DNA from: Pseudotabrizicola formosa
GTDB taxonomy: Bacteria > Pseudomonadota > Alphaproteobacteria > Rhodobacterales > Rhodobacteraceae
DNA: 64,000 nucleotides
Assembly: GCF_002900965.1 (NCBI RefSeq)
Contig: NZ_PJOM01000002.1
Location: 1,178,001 to 1,242,000, forward strand
Direction of reading: 5' to 3'
The position numbers were made by a program, and so were the translations under genes. The first letter of the stretch is position 1, and each line of letters opens with the position of its first letter. Below are positions 9,435 through 18,404 of the stretch, piece by piece. The notes under the pieces are model-generated. The model was not told the origin of the DNA. It saw nothing but the letters and a program-made list of their open reading frames with translations, and ran no database searches.

Positions 9435-9482
9435 CCGCACCGGGCCAGGCACCGGCGCAACGCCCCGCTTGACACCCTCGCG

Positions 9483-10232
9483 CTACGGCGCCGCCATCCA
9501 CTCTGCCACTGTGGCCAGCAGCGGACGGAAATAGGCGATGATCCGGTCGCCCTGTGCGCTGCCCTGCCAGGGGGCCACACCATGAACGGTCATCCGGTGC
9601 AGCAGGGTCGCCTCTCCGGGGCGCGCAGGCAGCTCGATGCGCGGGCAGCTGTCAAACACCTGCGCCCGGGCGGCCTGATAGGCCTGCGTCACGTCGATAT
9701 CGGCCCAGGTTTCGGGCGCATGCGGGCGCAGGGCCGCTGCCAGTGCCGCCGCCATGATCTTGTGGCTGCCCTCCCAGACCACCAGAGGTGAGGCAAGAAT
9801 GCCGGTCAGCGGCAGGCCCAGAATCCAGCCATGCGGCTCGCGGATCATGCGGCGCCGGTCAGGACCGACGGGCAGCAAGCCGTCCAGATGGGCCGCGTCG
9901 CGGCTCTGGCGAAAGGCAAAGGCGGAGGCCGTTTCGTCGGGCGAGGGCTGCGGATAGCCGCGCCGGATCACCGACAACTGGCCCGGATGCAGGGCAACGG
10001 GCTGCAGCGGCAGGGCAGACCAGGGGAAGGCCACGCCCGCCACCGCCCCATCGGGCCCGTTGGGCAAGGCATCGACGCCGACAAACCAGGTGCCGCCACA
10101 GCGCCAGGGCTCTTGGCTGGCGCTGATCTGTTGCTGCGCCACCGGCAAGGCCGCCTCTGCCCAGGCCGCGATGGCAGGGTCGGGGCCGATCCGGCCCCAT
10201 CCCCGGCGGGTCAGGGCCGCGGCTCCGGTCAA
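9483..10232 (-). CDS. PhyH-like putative Fe(II)/2-oxoglutarate dioxygenase
   Basis: The protein has about 249 residues. An HxD motif (His115-Leu-Asp117) and a distal His217 in LLHRMTVHGVAPW are spaced as in the phytanoyl-CoA dioxygenase family. VWEGSHK matches the family's GSH element, and DRIIAYFRP follows the distal His. No ATG or GTG is placed sensibly. A TTG at 10232 overlaps the TGA of the exporter gene (TTGA), which makes coupled translation the best start model. Substrate is unknown; the neighbour suggests, but does not prove, an organosulfur link. The family call is moderate because motif spacing was judged by eye. Confidence 0.65.
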   Translation of the reverse strand: MTGAAALTRRGWGRIGPDPAIAAWAEAALPVAQQQISASQEPWRCGGTWFVGVDALPNGPDGAVAGVAFPWSALPLQPVALHPGQLSVIRRGYPQPSPDETASAFAFRQSRDAAHLDGLLPVGPDRRRMIREPHGWILGLPLTGILASPLVVWEGSHKIMAAALAAALRPHAPETWADIDVTQAYQAARAQVFDSCPRIELPARPGEATLLHRMTVHGVAPWQGSAQGDRIIAYFRPLLATVAEWMAAP

Positions 10233-11047
10233 TACCCCAGAACCTTGCGCAGCATGTTCAGCGCCACCAGCGTGATGAACACGGCAAACACCCGCTTCAA
10301 CGGCTTGGGGTCCATGGCATGCGCCAGTTTCACGCCCCAAGGGGTGGTGATCATCGTCATCGCAAAGATCAGGGCAAAGGCCGGCAGGTTGACCGCGCCC
10401 AGCGTATAGGGTGGCGCGCCGTCCACGGGGAGGAACAGGAACACCAGCACCGAAGGCACCGCGATGGTCATGCCAAAGCCCGAGGCGGTGGCCACGGCCC
10501 GGTGGATCGGGGTGTTGTACAGCGTCATCAGCGGCACGCCGAAACTGCCGCCGCCAATGCCCATCAGCACCGACAGAAAGCCGACCATGCCGCCAAGCCC
10601 GATGCGCTTTGCGCCCTTGGGCATTTCAGACCCCAGCCGCCAGTCAGACCGCGAGAAGGCCATGTACAGCCCCACGACAATGCCCAGCACCCCGAAGATC
10701 GCCTGCAAGGTCACCGATTTGAGCGCCGTGGCGGTGAACACCCCGATCACCGCGCCCACACCGATGGCCGGGGCCCAGGTGCGCAGGATCTGCCAGTCTA
10801 CCGCGCCCTTCTTGTGATGCGCCAGAACCGAGCGCAGCGAGGTGACCACGATGGTGGCAAGCGAGGTGGCCAGACAGACCTGCATCAGCTGTGGCCCGCC
10901 ATAGCCCAGATAGCCGAAGGCGTAAAAGAACGCCGGCACCAGCACGATGCCCCCTCCGACGCCAAGAAGTCCGGCAATCACCCCGGCAAGGGCCCCGATC
11001 ACAGCCAGAAGGCCGATCATCGGAATGAGAAGGCTGGCGTCGGGCAT
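10229..11047 (-). CDS. TauE/SafE family sulfite/organosulfonate exporter
   Basis: This 272-residue polytopic membrane protein has about eight hydrophobic helices. It carries the duplicated glycine-rich half motifs of the family: GLLGVGGGIVLVP near the N-terminus and MGIGGGSFGVPLM in the second half. The family exports sulfite, sulfoacetate or related anions. The ATG at 11047 is preceded by AAGGAGC. The 3' end overlaps the start of the PhyH-like gene, forming a two-gene minus-strand operon divergent from the Bcr/CflA gene. The actual substrate cannot be read from sequence. Confidence 0.92.
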   Translation of the reverse strand: MPDASLLIPMIGLLAVIGALAGVIAGLLGVGGGIVLVPAFFYAFGYLGYGGPQLMQVCLATSLATIVVTSLRSVLAHHKKGAVDWQILRTWAPAIGVGAVIGVFTATALKSVTLQAIFGVLGIVVGLYMAFSRSDWRLGSEMPKGAKRIGLGGMVGFLSVLMGIGGGSFGVPLMTLYNTPIHRAVATASGFGMTIAVPSVLVFLFLPVDGAPPYTLGAVNLPAFALIFAMTMITTPWGVKLAHAMDPKPLKRVFAVFITLVALNMLRKVLGY

Positions 11048-11193
11048 CGAAAGCTCCTTGAACTGTCACGCGGTCAGGGGCGCGCCAGGTGCTGATACTG
11101 CGCTGCGCGCACAGGTGCCAGTGCACGGCTACCCATTCTTGCCGGAACGGTGTATTCGGGCCGCACCATTTGTTCCGATGCGAGACCCTTTCC

Positions 11194-12381
11194 ATGACCG
11201 CTTCCTTGCTGCGACCCGCGCTGGTGCTGGGGCTTTTGTCCTGCGTCGGTCCCTTTGCCATCGACATGTATCTGCCCGCGATGCCCGAAATCGGGGCCGG
11301 GCTTGGCACATCGGTGGCCGCGATGCAGGGCACGATCACCGCTTATTTCCTGGCCTTCGGCCTGGCGCAGCTGGTCTATGGCCCCTGGGCCGATCAGGCC
11401 GGGCGCAAACCGCCGCTTTATGCCGGGCTTGCGGTCTTTCTGCTGGGCACGCTGATCTGTGCGCTGGCCCCCAGCATCACCTGGCTGATGGTGGGGCGCT
11501 TTGTGCAGGGGCTTGGCGGGGCCGCCGTGATGGTGGTGCCGCGCGCCATCATCCGCGACATGGCGACCGGGCATCAGGCCACACGGCTGATGGCGGCGAT
11601 CATGCTGGTGATTTCCGTCTCACCCATGCTGGCGCCGCTGGCGGGGGCCGGGGTGATGGCGGTGGCAAGCTGGCGCTGGATCTTTGGTGTGCTGGCGATT
11701 GCAGCGCTGCTGTCCTTGCTGATGATCCGCTTTGTGCTGGCCGAAACCCTGCCCGCCGCACAGCGCCAGCGCTTTGACTGGAACGACACGCTGCGCGGGG
11801 CCAGACGCCTGCTGGGCGACCCCGGCTTCATGGCGCTGACCTTTCTGGGCGGCTTTGCCATGGCGAGCTTTTTCGTCTTCATCGCCTCGGGCCCCTTTGT
11901 CTATACCCAGGCCTTCGGCCTGTCCCCGACCGGGTTTTCGCTGGCCTTTGCGGTCAATGCCATCGGGTTCTTCGCCGCCTCGCAACTGGCCGCAGGCTTT
12001 GGCCAGCGCTTTGGCGCGGCCCGCGTGGTGCGGGGGGCGGTGCTGGGCTTTTGTGCCAGCACCGCCTGTCTGGCGGCCCTTGGCGTGCTGGGGCTGGCCA
12101 CTTTGCCGGTGGTGATGGTGGGGCTGTTCCTTGCCAATGCCTTCCTCGGGCTGGTGATCCCCACGGTGATGGTGCTGGCGCTGGAAGAGCATGGCGACAT
12201 CGCGGGCCTGGCCTCATCGCTGGGCGGCACGTTGCAGATGCTGGCGGGCGGCGTGATGATCGCGGTGAGCGCGCCGTTCTTTGATGGCACCGCCCTGCCG
12301 ATGCTGCTGGCCATCGCGCTCTGCGGGGCGATCGCCCTGGCTCTGTCGCGCTTTGTCCGGGTTCAGGCCGCCGTCGCCTGA
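11194..12381 (+). CDS. Bcr/CflA family multidrug efflux MFS transporter
   Basis: This 395-residue major facilitator protein has twelve predicted helices. Family signatures are AIDMYLPAMPEI in helix 1, YGPWADQAGRKPP (loop 2-3 motif A variant), GRFVQGLGGAAVMVV, and RAIIRDMATG in the central region. These match the drug:H+ antiporter-1 (Bcr/CflA) group. Start 11194 was chosen because the preceding codons read as a non-membrane, Cys/His-rich stretch and a CTTT-type 5' region precedes the ATG. The last 19 bases overlap the 3' end of dusA tail to tail. Confidence 0.9.
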   Translation: MTASLLRPALVLGLLSCVGPFAIDMYLPAMPEIGAGLGTSVAAMQGTITAYFLAFGLAQLVYGPWADQAGRKPPLYAGLAVFLLGTLICALAPSITWLMVGRFVQGLGGAAVMVVPRAIIRDMATGHQATRLMAAIMLVISVSPMLAPLAGAGVMAVASWRWIFGVLAIAALLSLLMIRFVLAETLPAAQRQRFDWNDTLRGARRLLGDPGFMALTFLGGFAMASFFVFIASGPFVYTQAFGLSPTGFSLAFAVNAIGFFAASQLAAGFGQRFGAARVVRGAVLGFCASTACLAALGVLGLATLPVVMVGLFLANAFLGLVIPTVMVLALEEHGDIAGLASSLGGTLQMLAGGVMIAVSAPFFDGTALPMLLAIALCGAIALALSRFVRVQAAVA

Positions 12382-13346
12382 ACCTGCGCCAGGGCCTCAT
12401 CCAGCAGATCCAGCCCCGCACCTTCCCGCGTGGCCCCGGTCGACAGCACGCGGCGCCAGCCTCGCGCCCCGGGCCGCCCGGTGAACAGGCCCAGCATGTG
12501 CCGGGTGATCTGATGCAAGCGGCCCCCTGCCGCCAGATGCGCGGCGATATAGGGTTTCATATCCTGCACCACGCTGTGCGCGTCGGGGGCGAAATCATCG
12601 CCCCACAGCGCATCCGCCCCGATCAGCGCGGCCGCCGGGTCGTGATAGGCCGCCCGCCCGATCATCACGCCGTCCAAACCCTGATCCAGCAGGTCTTTGG
12701 CCTGTGAAAGCGAGGTGACCCCGCCGTTGAGGCAGATCGTGAGGTCCGGAAAATCACGCTTCATCTGCAACACCAGCGGATAGTCCAGCGGCGGAATCTC
12801 GCGGTTTTCCTTGGGCGACAGGCCCTGCAACCAGGCCTTGCGGGCATGGATGATGATGTGCCGCACCCCGGCGCGCGACACGGTGTCAAGGAAACCGGGC
12901 AGCACATCCTCGGGGATCTGGTCATCCACCCCGATCCGGCATTTCACCGTCACCGGCACCGCCGATTCCGCGATCATCGCGGCCACACAGTCGGCCACGA
13001 GCTGGGGCCGTTCCATCAGCACCGCGCCGAAACAGCCCGATTGCACCCGGTCTGACGGGCAGCCGACGTTGAGGTTGATCTCGTCATACCCCCAGTCGCG
13101 CGCGATGCGCACCGCCTGCGCCAGCTCTTGCGGCACCGACCCGCCCAGCTGCAAGGCCAGCGGATGCTCTGGCGCAGAATAATCCAGCAGCTTGGGACGC
13201 GGCCCGTGCAGGATCGCCGGGGCGGTGACCATTTCTGTATACAGCATGGCACGCCGCGTCATCATCCGGTGGAACACCCGACAATGGCGATCTGTCCAAT
13301 CCATCATCGGGGCGACGGAAAGCCTGTGGGCGTGAGAGGGGTTCAT
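12363..13346 (-). CDS. dusA: tRNA-dihydrouridine(20/20a) synthase DusA
   Basis: This 327-residue FMN-dependent reductase makes dihydrouridine in the D-loop of tRNA. Characteristic DusA elements are VAPMMDWTDRHCR at the N-terminus, NVGCPSDRVQSGCFGA with the catalytic Cys, IIIHARKAWLQGLSPKENR, and NGGV...GVMIGRAAYHDP. The start at 13346 gives MNPSHAHRLS; the longer open frame runs through the tRNA-Ser gene and is spurious. The gene is downstream of tRNA-Ser on the same strand. Its 3' end overlaps that of the Bcr/CflA gene. Confidence 0.96.
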   Translation of the reverse strand: MNPSHAHRLSVAPMMDWTDRHCRVFHRMMTRRAMLYTEMVTAPAILHGPRPKLLDYSAPEHPLALQLGGSVPQELAQAVRIARDWGYDEINLNVGCPSDRVQSGCFGAVLMERPQLVADCVAAMIAESAVPVTVKCRIGVDDQIPEDVLPGFLDTVSRAGVRHIIIHARKAWLQGLSPKENREIPPLDYPLVLQMKRDFPDLTICLNGGVTSLSQAKDLLDQGLDGVMIGRAAYHDPAAALIGADALWGDDFAPDAHSVVQDMKPYIAAHLAAGGRLHQITRHMLGLFTGRPGARGWRRVLSTGATREGAGLDLLDEALAQVQATAA

Positions 13347-13436
13347 GTGCCGATCTTTGTCATCCGTTGACCCGCGCGGCACCAGCGCCTGACGGTCCAT
13401 GCCTGCGCTGCTGGCTGCGCCTCTTTGTGCGGCAGG

Positions 13437-13526
13437 TGGCGGAAGCGGTGGGATTCGAACCCACGGTACGGTTCCCCGCACGCTAGTTTTCAAGACTAGA
13501 GCCTTAAACCACTCGGCCACACTTCC
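13437..13526 (-). tRNA. tRNA-Ser (UGA)
   Basis: The minus strand folds into a class II tRNA with an acceptor starting GGAAGTG, a D-arm, and an anticodon stem CTAGT/ACTAG enclosing loop CTTGAAA (anticodon TGA). It has a long variable arm and the T-arm GTGGGTTCGAATCCCAC. The 3' CCA is encoded. A TTGAAT-N17-TATCGG promoter lies just upstream. Confidence 0.97.
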
Positions 13527-13535
13527 AGCAGCCCC

Positions 13536-13564
13536 CCGATAGCGGGCCGTGGCGGGGAATTCAA
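13536..13564 (-). promoter_or_regulatory. Promoter of tRNA-Ser
   Basis: On the minus strand, TTGAAT (13564-13559) and TATCGG (13541-13536) are separated by 17 bases. The -35 is preceded by CCCGC, giving the CCCGCTTGA core also found upstream of both tRNA-Asp genes. The mature tRNA begins 10 bases after the -10 box, so a short or absent leader is implied. Confidence 0.55.
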
Positions 13565-13748
13565 GCGGGCGCAATGCCGAATGGTCAACTGTCCGTGTCG
13601 ATCTGTGCCGAAAGTTCCACATACCCTTTCCTCGCAAGACCTGCGGCGATATGATAAGGCCAGATCAAGCGTCGGGCCGGGGCATGGCCCGTGCGACGCA
13701 ACCAAGGGTAACAAGCGCAGGATAAACCTGCGGTATCAGGGGCAAGAC

Positions 13749-14606
13749 ATGGCACAGGCACGGATCAGGGCGCTTATCCTGATGACAGTCGCAAGCTCGG
13801 CACTGGCCGCTTGCGTCGATGGCGCAAACCCGTTTCGCGGGGCGGGCACCCAGGATGGGGCCACACCCACGGCGTCAACCTCCACCCGGCTGGTCGACCG
13901 CGATGTCGAGGCACCCGAGGTGTTTCAGACCACCGACAAGGCGCTGTGGGATGGCCGGCCCTCGCTGGGCGGCGTCTGGGTAGCCTCCCCCGATGCCAAA
14001 GACCCCGAGCGCGTGATCATCCGCAACACCGCCAATGGCAAGTTCGTCATCGGCGCGCTGTTCCGGCGCGAGATTGAAAATCCCGGGCCAAAGCTGCAGA
14101 TCTCCTCCGATGCCGCCGCAGCCCTTGGCATTCTGGCAGGTGCCCCGGCTGATGTCAGCGTGATCGCGCTGCGCCGTGAAGAAGCGACGGTCACCCCGGA
14201 TGCCAGCAAGCCGATCCTCGATTCGTCGGAAACGGTGGAAACCCAGTCGCTTGACCCGATCGCCGGGGCCGCAGCGGCCATTGACCGGGCCGAAGCTGCG
14301 CCGGTTGCACCCGGCCCGGCCGCGCCGGTAGTCGGCGCAGCAGCCCCTGCTCCGGTCGCCGCCGCGCCGGTGGCAAGCCCCGCCCCGGCCACGGGCGGGC
14401 GCACCATCCAGATCGGCATCTTTTCGGTTGAGGCCAATGCCACCCGCGCTGCCGCGTCGCTGGGCGCGGCCGGGTTGCAAGGCACCGTCCGGCGTGAGGA
14501 AAGCCAGGGCAAACCGCTGTGGTCGGTGACCACCACCGGGGATGCCGCCGCCCTGAGCCGCGCCAAGGGCGCAGGCTTTCCCGATGCCTATTTCCTGAAC
14601 CGCTAG
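13749..14606 (+). CDS. SPOR-domain lipoprotein (RlpA-like C-terminal repeat)
   Basis: This 285-residue envelope protein starts with a lipoprotein signal (hydrophobic stretch ending SSALAAC, Cys at about 21). A globular domain with WDGRPSLGGVWVASPDAKDP and GNAKF-type strands follows, then an Ala/Pro linker (about 175-215). The C-terminal SPOR domain (IQIGIFSVEANATRAAASL to the end) binds denuded septal peptidoglycan. The start at 13749 places the signal peptide first. It stands just before the DD-carboxypeptidase, fitting a cell-wall role. It may be the RlpA-related protein of this order, although the double-psi barrel is not obvious to me. Confidence 0.82.
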   Translation: MAQARIRALILMTVASSALAACVDGANPFRGAGTQDGATPTASTSTRLVDRDVEAPEVFQTTDKALWDGRPSLGGVWVASPDAKDPERVIIRNTANGKFVIGALFRREIENPGPKLQISSDAAAALGILAGAPADVSVIALRREEATVTPDASKPILDSSETVETQSLDPIAGAAAAIDRAEAAPVAPGPAAPVVGAAAPAPVAAAPVASPAPATGGRTIQIGIFSVEANATRAAASLGAAGLQGTVRREESQGKPLWSVTTTGDAAALSRAKGAGFPDAYFLNR

Positions 14607-14617
14607 AGGCAGATCCG

Positions 14618-15823
14618 ATGCGCATCAGAAGCCGCCACCCCCACAGCCTGGTCCGCACAGGCCTTTTGACCACCCGTCTGCTCCGGGCCGCCCTGACGCT
14701 GGCCCTGCTGATTGCGGCCCCGGTGGCACAGGCCTTTGAAACCCGGGCCACCGCCGCCTGGGTCTATGATGTCACGACCCAGACCGTGCTGATGGACAAG
14801 AACGCCGATCAGGCGCTGCCGCCCGCCAGCATGTCGAAACTGATGACCATCAACATGCTGTTCGAAGCCCTGCGCGATGGCCGGGTGACGATGGACACCC
14901 AGTTCCCGGTGTCGTCGCGCGCCGCCGCGATGGGCGGCTCGACCATGTTCCTGCAGGAATCCGACCGGCCCACGGTCAACGATCTGATCCATGGCATGAT
15001 CGTGAATTCCGGCAATGACGCCTGCGTGGTGGTGGCCGAAGGATTGGCGGGCACCGAAGAGGCCTTTGCCGAGCAGATGACGCAGCGCGCACAGGCCCTG
15101 GGGATGCAGAATTCGGTGTTCAAGAACTCTTCCGGCTGGCCTGCTGCCGGTCATGTGATGTCGATGCGCGATCTGGGCATTCTGTCAAAGCGGCTGATCG
15201 TCGATTTCCCGGAATTCTATCCGATCTTTGCGGAAACCACCTTTGATTACAAAGGCCGCGCCCCCGCCAATGCGAATAACCGCAATCCGCTTCTGGCCCT
15301 TGGCGTCGGCGCCGACGGGCTGAAGACCGGGCACACGTCCGAGGCGGGCTATGGGCTTGCCGGGTCCGCGGCGCAGGGCAACCGGCGGGTGATCTTTGTA
15401 ATCACCGGCCTGAGCAGCGAGCGGGAGCGGGCCGAAGAGGCAGAGCGCATCGTGTCCTGGGCCTTTCGCCAGTTTGCCGAGAAAACGCTGGTGACCGCCG
15501 GGCAGCGCGTGGCCGATGTGCCGGTCTGGATGGGGGCCGCCGAGTCGGTCGGTCTGGTGCCTGCCGCCGATGTGCGCCAGCTGGTGCCCGCCCTGGTGCA
15601 GGAAACCACCACCGCCGAGGTGATCTATACCGGCCCGCTGACCGCGCCGCTGACCGCTGGCACGCCGGCGGGCGAGTTGATCATCCATATCCCCGGCCTG
15701 CCCGATGCCCGGGTGCCGCTGGTGGTGGAGACGGATGTGGCCCGCGGCGGCTTTGGCAAAAGGATGATGACGGCGATCGATGCCTTGCGCGCGCGCTACC
15801 TCGACGGGACACCCGCCTCCTGA
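14618..15823 (+). CDS. D-alanyl-D-alanine carboxypeptidase (PBP5/6 type, S11 family)
   Basis: This 401-residue secreted penicillin-binding protein trims the terminal D-Ala of peptidoglycan stem peptides. A signal peptide ends at AQA near residue 39. The active-site triad is complete: S71-M-S-K74, S131-G-N and K236-T-G. The C-terminal beta domain of PBP5 follows (TAPLTAGTPAGELII). A terminal amphipathic anchor is suggested by FGKRMMTAIDALRARYL. Spacing to the SPOR lipoprotein is 11 bases and to tmk 12 bases, so these are cotranscribed. Confidence 0.95.
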   Translation: MRIRSRHPHSLVRTGLLTTRLLRAALTLALLIAAPVAQAFETRATAAWVYDVTTQTVLMDKNADQALPPASMSKLMTINMLFEALRDGRVTMDTQFPVSSRAAAMGGSTMFLQESDRPTVNDLIHGMIVNSGNDACVVVAEGLAGTEEAFAEQMTQRAQALGMQNSVFKNSSGWPAAGHVMSMRDLGILSKRLIVDFPEFYPIFAETTFDYKGRAPANANNRNPLLALGVGADGLKTGHTSEAGYGLAGSAAQGNRRVIFVITGLSSERERAEEAERIVSWAFRQFAEKTLVTAGQRVADVPVWMGAAESVGLVPAADVRQLVPALVQETTTAEVIYTGPLTAPLTAGTPAGELIIHIPGLPDARVPLVVETDVARGGFGKRMMTAIDALRARYLDGTPAS

Positions 15824-15835
15824 TAGGCGGGGGTC

Positions 15836-16459
15836 ATGGCGGGAATGTTCATCAGCTTTGAAGGCATTGACGGGTCTGGCAAATCGACGCAGGCGCGCCT
15901 GCTGGCCGATGCCTTGCGCGCTCTGGGCCATGGCGTGACGCTGACCCGCGAACCGGGGGGCAGCGCGGGGGCCGAAGAAATCCGTCGCCTGGTGCTGGAA
16001 GGCGCCACCGACCGCTGGTCGCCGGAAACCGAGATCCTGCTGTTCACCGCCGCCCGCCGCGATCATCTGGAAAAGACCATCCGCCCGGCGCTGGCGCGCG
16101 GCGATGTGGTGATCACCGACCGTTTTGCCGATTCAACACGCATCTTTCAGGGCATCACCCGGGGCGATCTGACCGCCACGGTCGATACGCTGCACGCCCT
16201 GATGATCGGGGTGGAACCCGACCTGACCCTGCTGATCGATCTGGACCCGGCCGAGGGCCTGGCCCGCGCCACCGCCCGCGCCGGGGCCGAGATGCGGTTT
16301 GAAGACATGGGGCTGGCGTTCCAGACCCGGGCGCGGGCTGGTTTTCTGGCGCTCGCCGCCCACCATCCCCGCTTTCGGCTGATTGACGGCGCGCGCGCCC
16401 CCGCGGCGGTGGCCGCCGATGTGCTGGCAACCGCTCTGGCAGCCATCGGGGGCCGCTGA
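15836..16459 (+). CDS. tmk: Thymidylate kinase
   Basis: This 207-residue enzyme phosphorylates dTMP to dTDP. The P-loop GIDGSGKST is at residues 10-18, TREPGGSAGAEEIR follows, and DRFADST is the family DRx block. Downstream, the LID-type region has RATARAGAEMRFE. The ATG at 15836 follows GGGGGTC. ATG 15845 is an alternative that would still keep the whole fold. The stop overlaps the holB start by one base. Confidence 0.96.
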   Translation: MAGMFISFEGIDGSGKSTQARLLADALRALGHGVTLTREPGGSAGAEEIRRLVLEGATDRWSPETEILLFTAARRDHLEKTIRPALARGDVVITDRFADSTRIFQGITRGDLTATVDTLHALMIGVEPDLTLLIDLDPAEGLARATARAGAEMRFEDMGLAFQTRARAGFLALAAHHPRFRLIDGARAPAAVAADVLATALAAIGGR

Positions 16460-17586
16460 TGGCCACAGCAGACCTGCCCGAACCCGACCGGATCGAGGGT
16501 GCCCCCCACCCGCGTGAGACTTTGCGGCTCTATGGGCATGAGGCGGCGGAAAGCGCCTTTCTGAACGCCTTTACCTCGGGCCGGTTGCACCATGGCTGGC
16601 TGATCACCGGGCCAAAGGGCGTGGGCAAGGCCACCCTGGCCTGGCGCATCGCCCGCTTTCTGCTGGCCACGCCGGAAGACGATGGCGGCATGTTCGCCGC
16701 CCCGCCGCCCGAGTCGCTCACCATCCCCGCCGAGGCCCCGGTGGCGCGGCGCATGCTGCAGCTGGCCGAACCCCGGCTGTTCCTGCTGCGCCGTGGGCCG
16801 AATGACAAGGAAACCGCCCTGTCTGCCGATATCCGCGTGGACGAGGTGCGCAAGATGAAATCCTTTTTCGCCCTGTCCGCCGCCGATGGCGGCCGCCGGG
16901 TGGCGATCATTGATGCCGCCGATGACCTGAACACCGGCGCCGCCAATGCGCTGCTCAAGCTGCTGGAGGAACCACCCTCAGGCGTGACCTTTCTTGTCAT
17001 CGCCCATCAGCCGCACCGCCTGCTGCCCACCATCAGATCACGTTGCCGCGAGCTGCGGCTGGCCGCCCTGCCCCCCGCACCGCTCACCCGCGCGCTGGAA
17101 CAGGCGGGCGGCGCCGTGGACCCCGATGATGTGCAGGCTTTGGGGGAGCTGGCAGGCGGATCTGTGGGAGAGGCGTTCCGGCTGACCAATCTGGACGGGC
17201 TGAAAACCTATGCCAGCCTGACCCAGCTGTTCACCACCCTGCCCCGGCTGGACCGGCCGCGTGCGCTGGCCCTGGCCGAGACCGGTGCGGGCAAGGGGGC
17301 GGAAGAGCGGTTTGATCTCATCGTCACCCTGCTGGATCTGTTTCTTGCGCGCCTTGCGCGGGCCGGCACCCTGCGCCAGCTGCCCGCCGAGGCTGCGCGT
17401 GGCGAAGGCGATCTGTTTGCCCGTCTGGCCCCCTCCGAGCAGGCCGCGCGGGCCTGGGCTGACCTGGCGCAAACCCTGTCGTTGCGGGCGCGCCGGGGCA
17501 AGGCGGTCAACCTTGACCCTGCCGCGCTTCTGATGGATAGCTTGCTCAGAATTGACGAGACGGCGGCACAGCTCGCCCAAAGGTAA
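16459..17586 (+). CDS. holB: DNA polymerase III delta' subunit
   Basis: This 375-residue clamp-loader subunit has a Walker A-like GPKGVGKATL, a Walker B-like IIDAADDLN, and the SRC motif RSRCREL typical of delta'. The sequence NAANALLKLLEEPP-like stretch (TGAANALLKLLEEP) is diagnostic. Two cysteines of the usual zinc module are not obvious between Walker A and B, as in many alphaproteobacterial homologues. The start shares one base with the tmk stop (TGATG). It is followed within 6 bases by tatD, the usual tmk-holB-tatD order. Confidence 0.95.
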   Translation: MATADLPEPDRIEGAPHPRETLRLYGHEAAESAFLNAFTSGRLHHGWLITGPKGVGKATLAWRIARFLLATPEDDGGMFAAPPPESLTIPAEAPVARRMLQLAEPRLFLLRRGPNDKETALSADIRVDEVRKMKSFFALSAADGGRRVAIIDAADDLNTGAANALLKLLEEPPSGVTFLVIAHQPHRLLPTIRSRCRELRLAALPPAPLTRALEQAGGAVDPDDVQALGELAGGSVGEAFRLTNLDGLKTYASLTQLFTTLPRLDRPRALALAETGAGKGAEERFDLIVTLLDLFLARLARAGTLRQLPAEAARGEGDLFARLAPSEQAARAWADLAQTLSLRARRGKAVNLDPAALLMDSLLRIDETAAQLAQR

Positions 17587-17591
17587 GCGTG

Positions 17592-18404
17592 ATGCCGACA
17601 AGACGCCCCATCCACATCGTGGACAGCCATTGCCACCTCGATTTCCCTGATTTCGACGGCGAGGTCGATCAGATCATCGCCCGCGCCCATGCCGCAGGTG
17701 TGCAGCGCATGGTCACGATCTGCACCCGGATGGACGCAGAACCAAAGGTCCGCGCGCTGGCCGAGGCGCATCCTTCGGTGTTTTATGCCGCAGGCGTTCA
17801 TCCGATGCGCGCGCATGAAGAGCCGCTGGTGACGGTGGATCAGCTGGTGGCCCTGACCCAGCACCCGAAATTCGTCGGCATCGGCGAGACCGGGCTCGAC
17901 TATCACTACACGGTCGAGACAAAGGATGTGCAGCAGGCCAGCCTGCGCCTGCACATTGCCGCCGCCCAAGAGACCGGCCTGCCGCTGATCATCCACGCAC
18001 GCGGGGCCGATGACGACATGGCCGCCATCCTGACCGAAACCTACCGGCAAAGGCCCTATTCTTGCGTGATGCACTGCTTTTCCAGCAGTGCCGAGCTTGC
18101 CAAGGCCGCGCTCGATCTGGGGTTTTACCTGTCGATGTCGGGCATCGCCGCCTTTCCGCGCAGCGATGATCTGCGCCGCATCTTCGCCGCCGCGCCGGTG
18201 GACCGCATCCTGCTGGAAACCGACAGCCCCTATCTGGCACCGCCGCCGCATCGCGGACGGCGCAACGAACCGGCCTATACCAGCTATACCGCAAAGGTCG
18301 GGGCCGGCCTGTTCAATCTGACCGAGGCAGAGTTTGCCGAACAGACCACCGCGAATTTCGACCGGCTGTTCCCCCGCGCCCGCCTGAAGGACAAGGCGGC
18401 ATGA
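17592..18404 (+). CDS. tatD: TatD family metal-dependent 3'-5' DNase
   Basis: This 270-residue TIM-barrel hydrolase has all metal-ligand motifs of the family: DSHCHLDF (HxH), GIGETGLDY (Glu), IIHARG (His), MHCFSSS (His) and LLETDSPYLAP (Asp). The TatD family acts in DNA repair and turnover and is not part of Tat export. A GTG at 17589 directly precedes the ATG at 17592; I prefer the ATG because AGG lies 8 bases ahead of it. The stop overlaps the next gene by 4 bases. Confidence 0.95.
   Translation: MPTRRPIHIVDSHCHLDFPDFDGEVDQIIARAHAAGVQRMVTICTRMDAEPKVRALAEAHPSVFYAAGVHPMRAHEEPLVTVDQLVALTQHPKFVGIGETGLDYHYTVETKDVQQASLRLHIAAAQETGLPLIIHARGADDDMAAILTETYRQRPYSCVMHCFSSSAELAKAALDLGFYLSMSGIAAFPRSDDLRRIFAAAPVDRILLETDSPYLAPPPHRGRRNEPAYTSYTAKVGAGLFNLTEAEFAEQTTANFDRLFPRARLKDKAA

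Noticed and set aside
9466-9500. A CCCCGCTTGACA stretch resembling the shared tRNA promoter core
   Set aside because: There is no -10-like hexamer at 16-18 bases and no RNA gene follows. It points into the 3' end of the PhyH-like gene.
13347-13637. N-terminal extension of dusA through the tRNA-Ser gene
   Set aside because: The added residues come from the tRNA and its flank. The family N-terminus fits the ATG at 13346.
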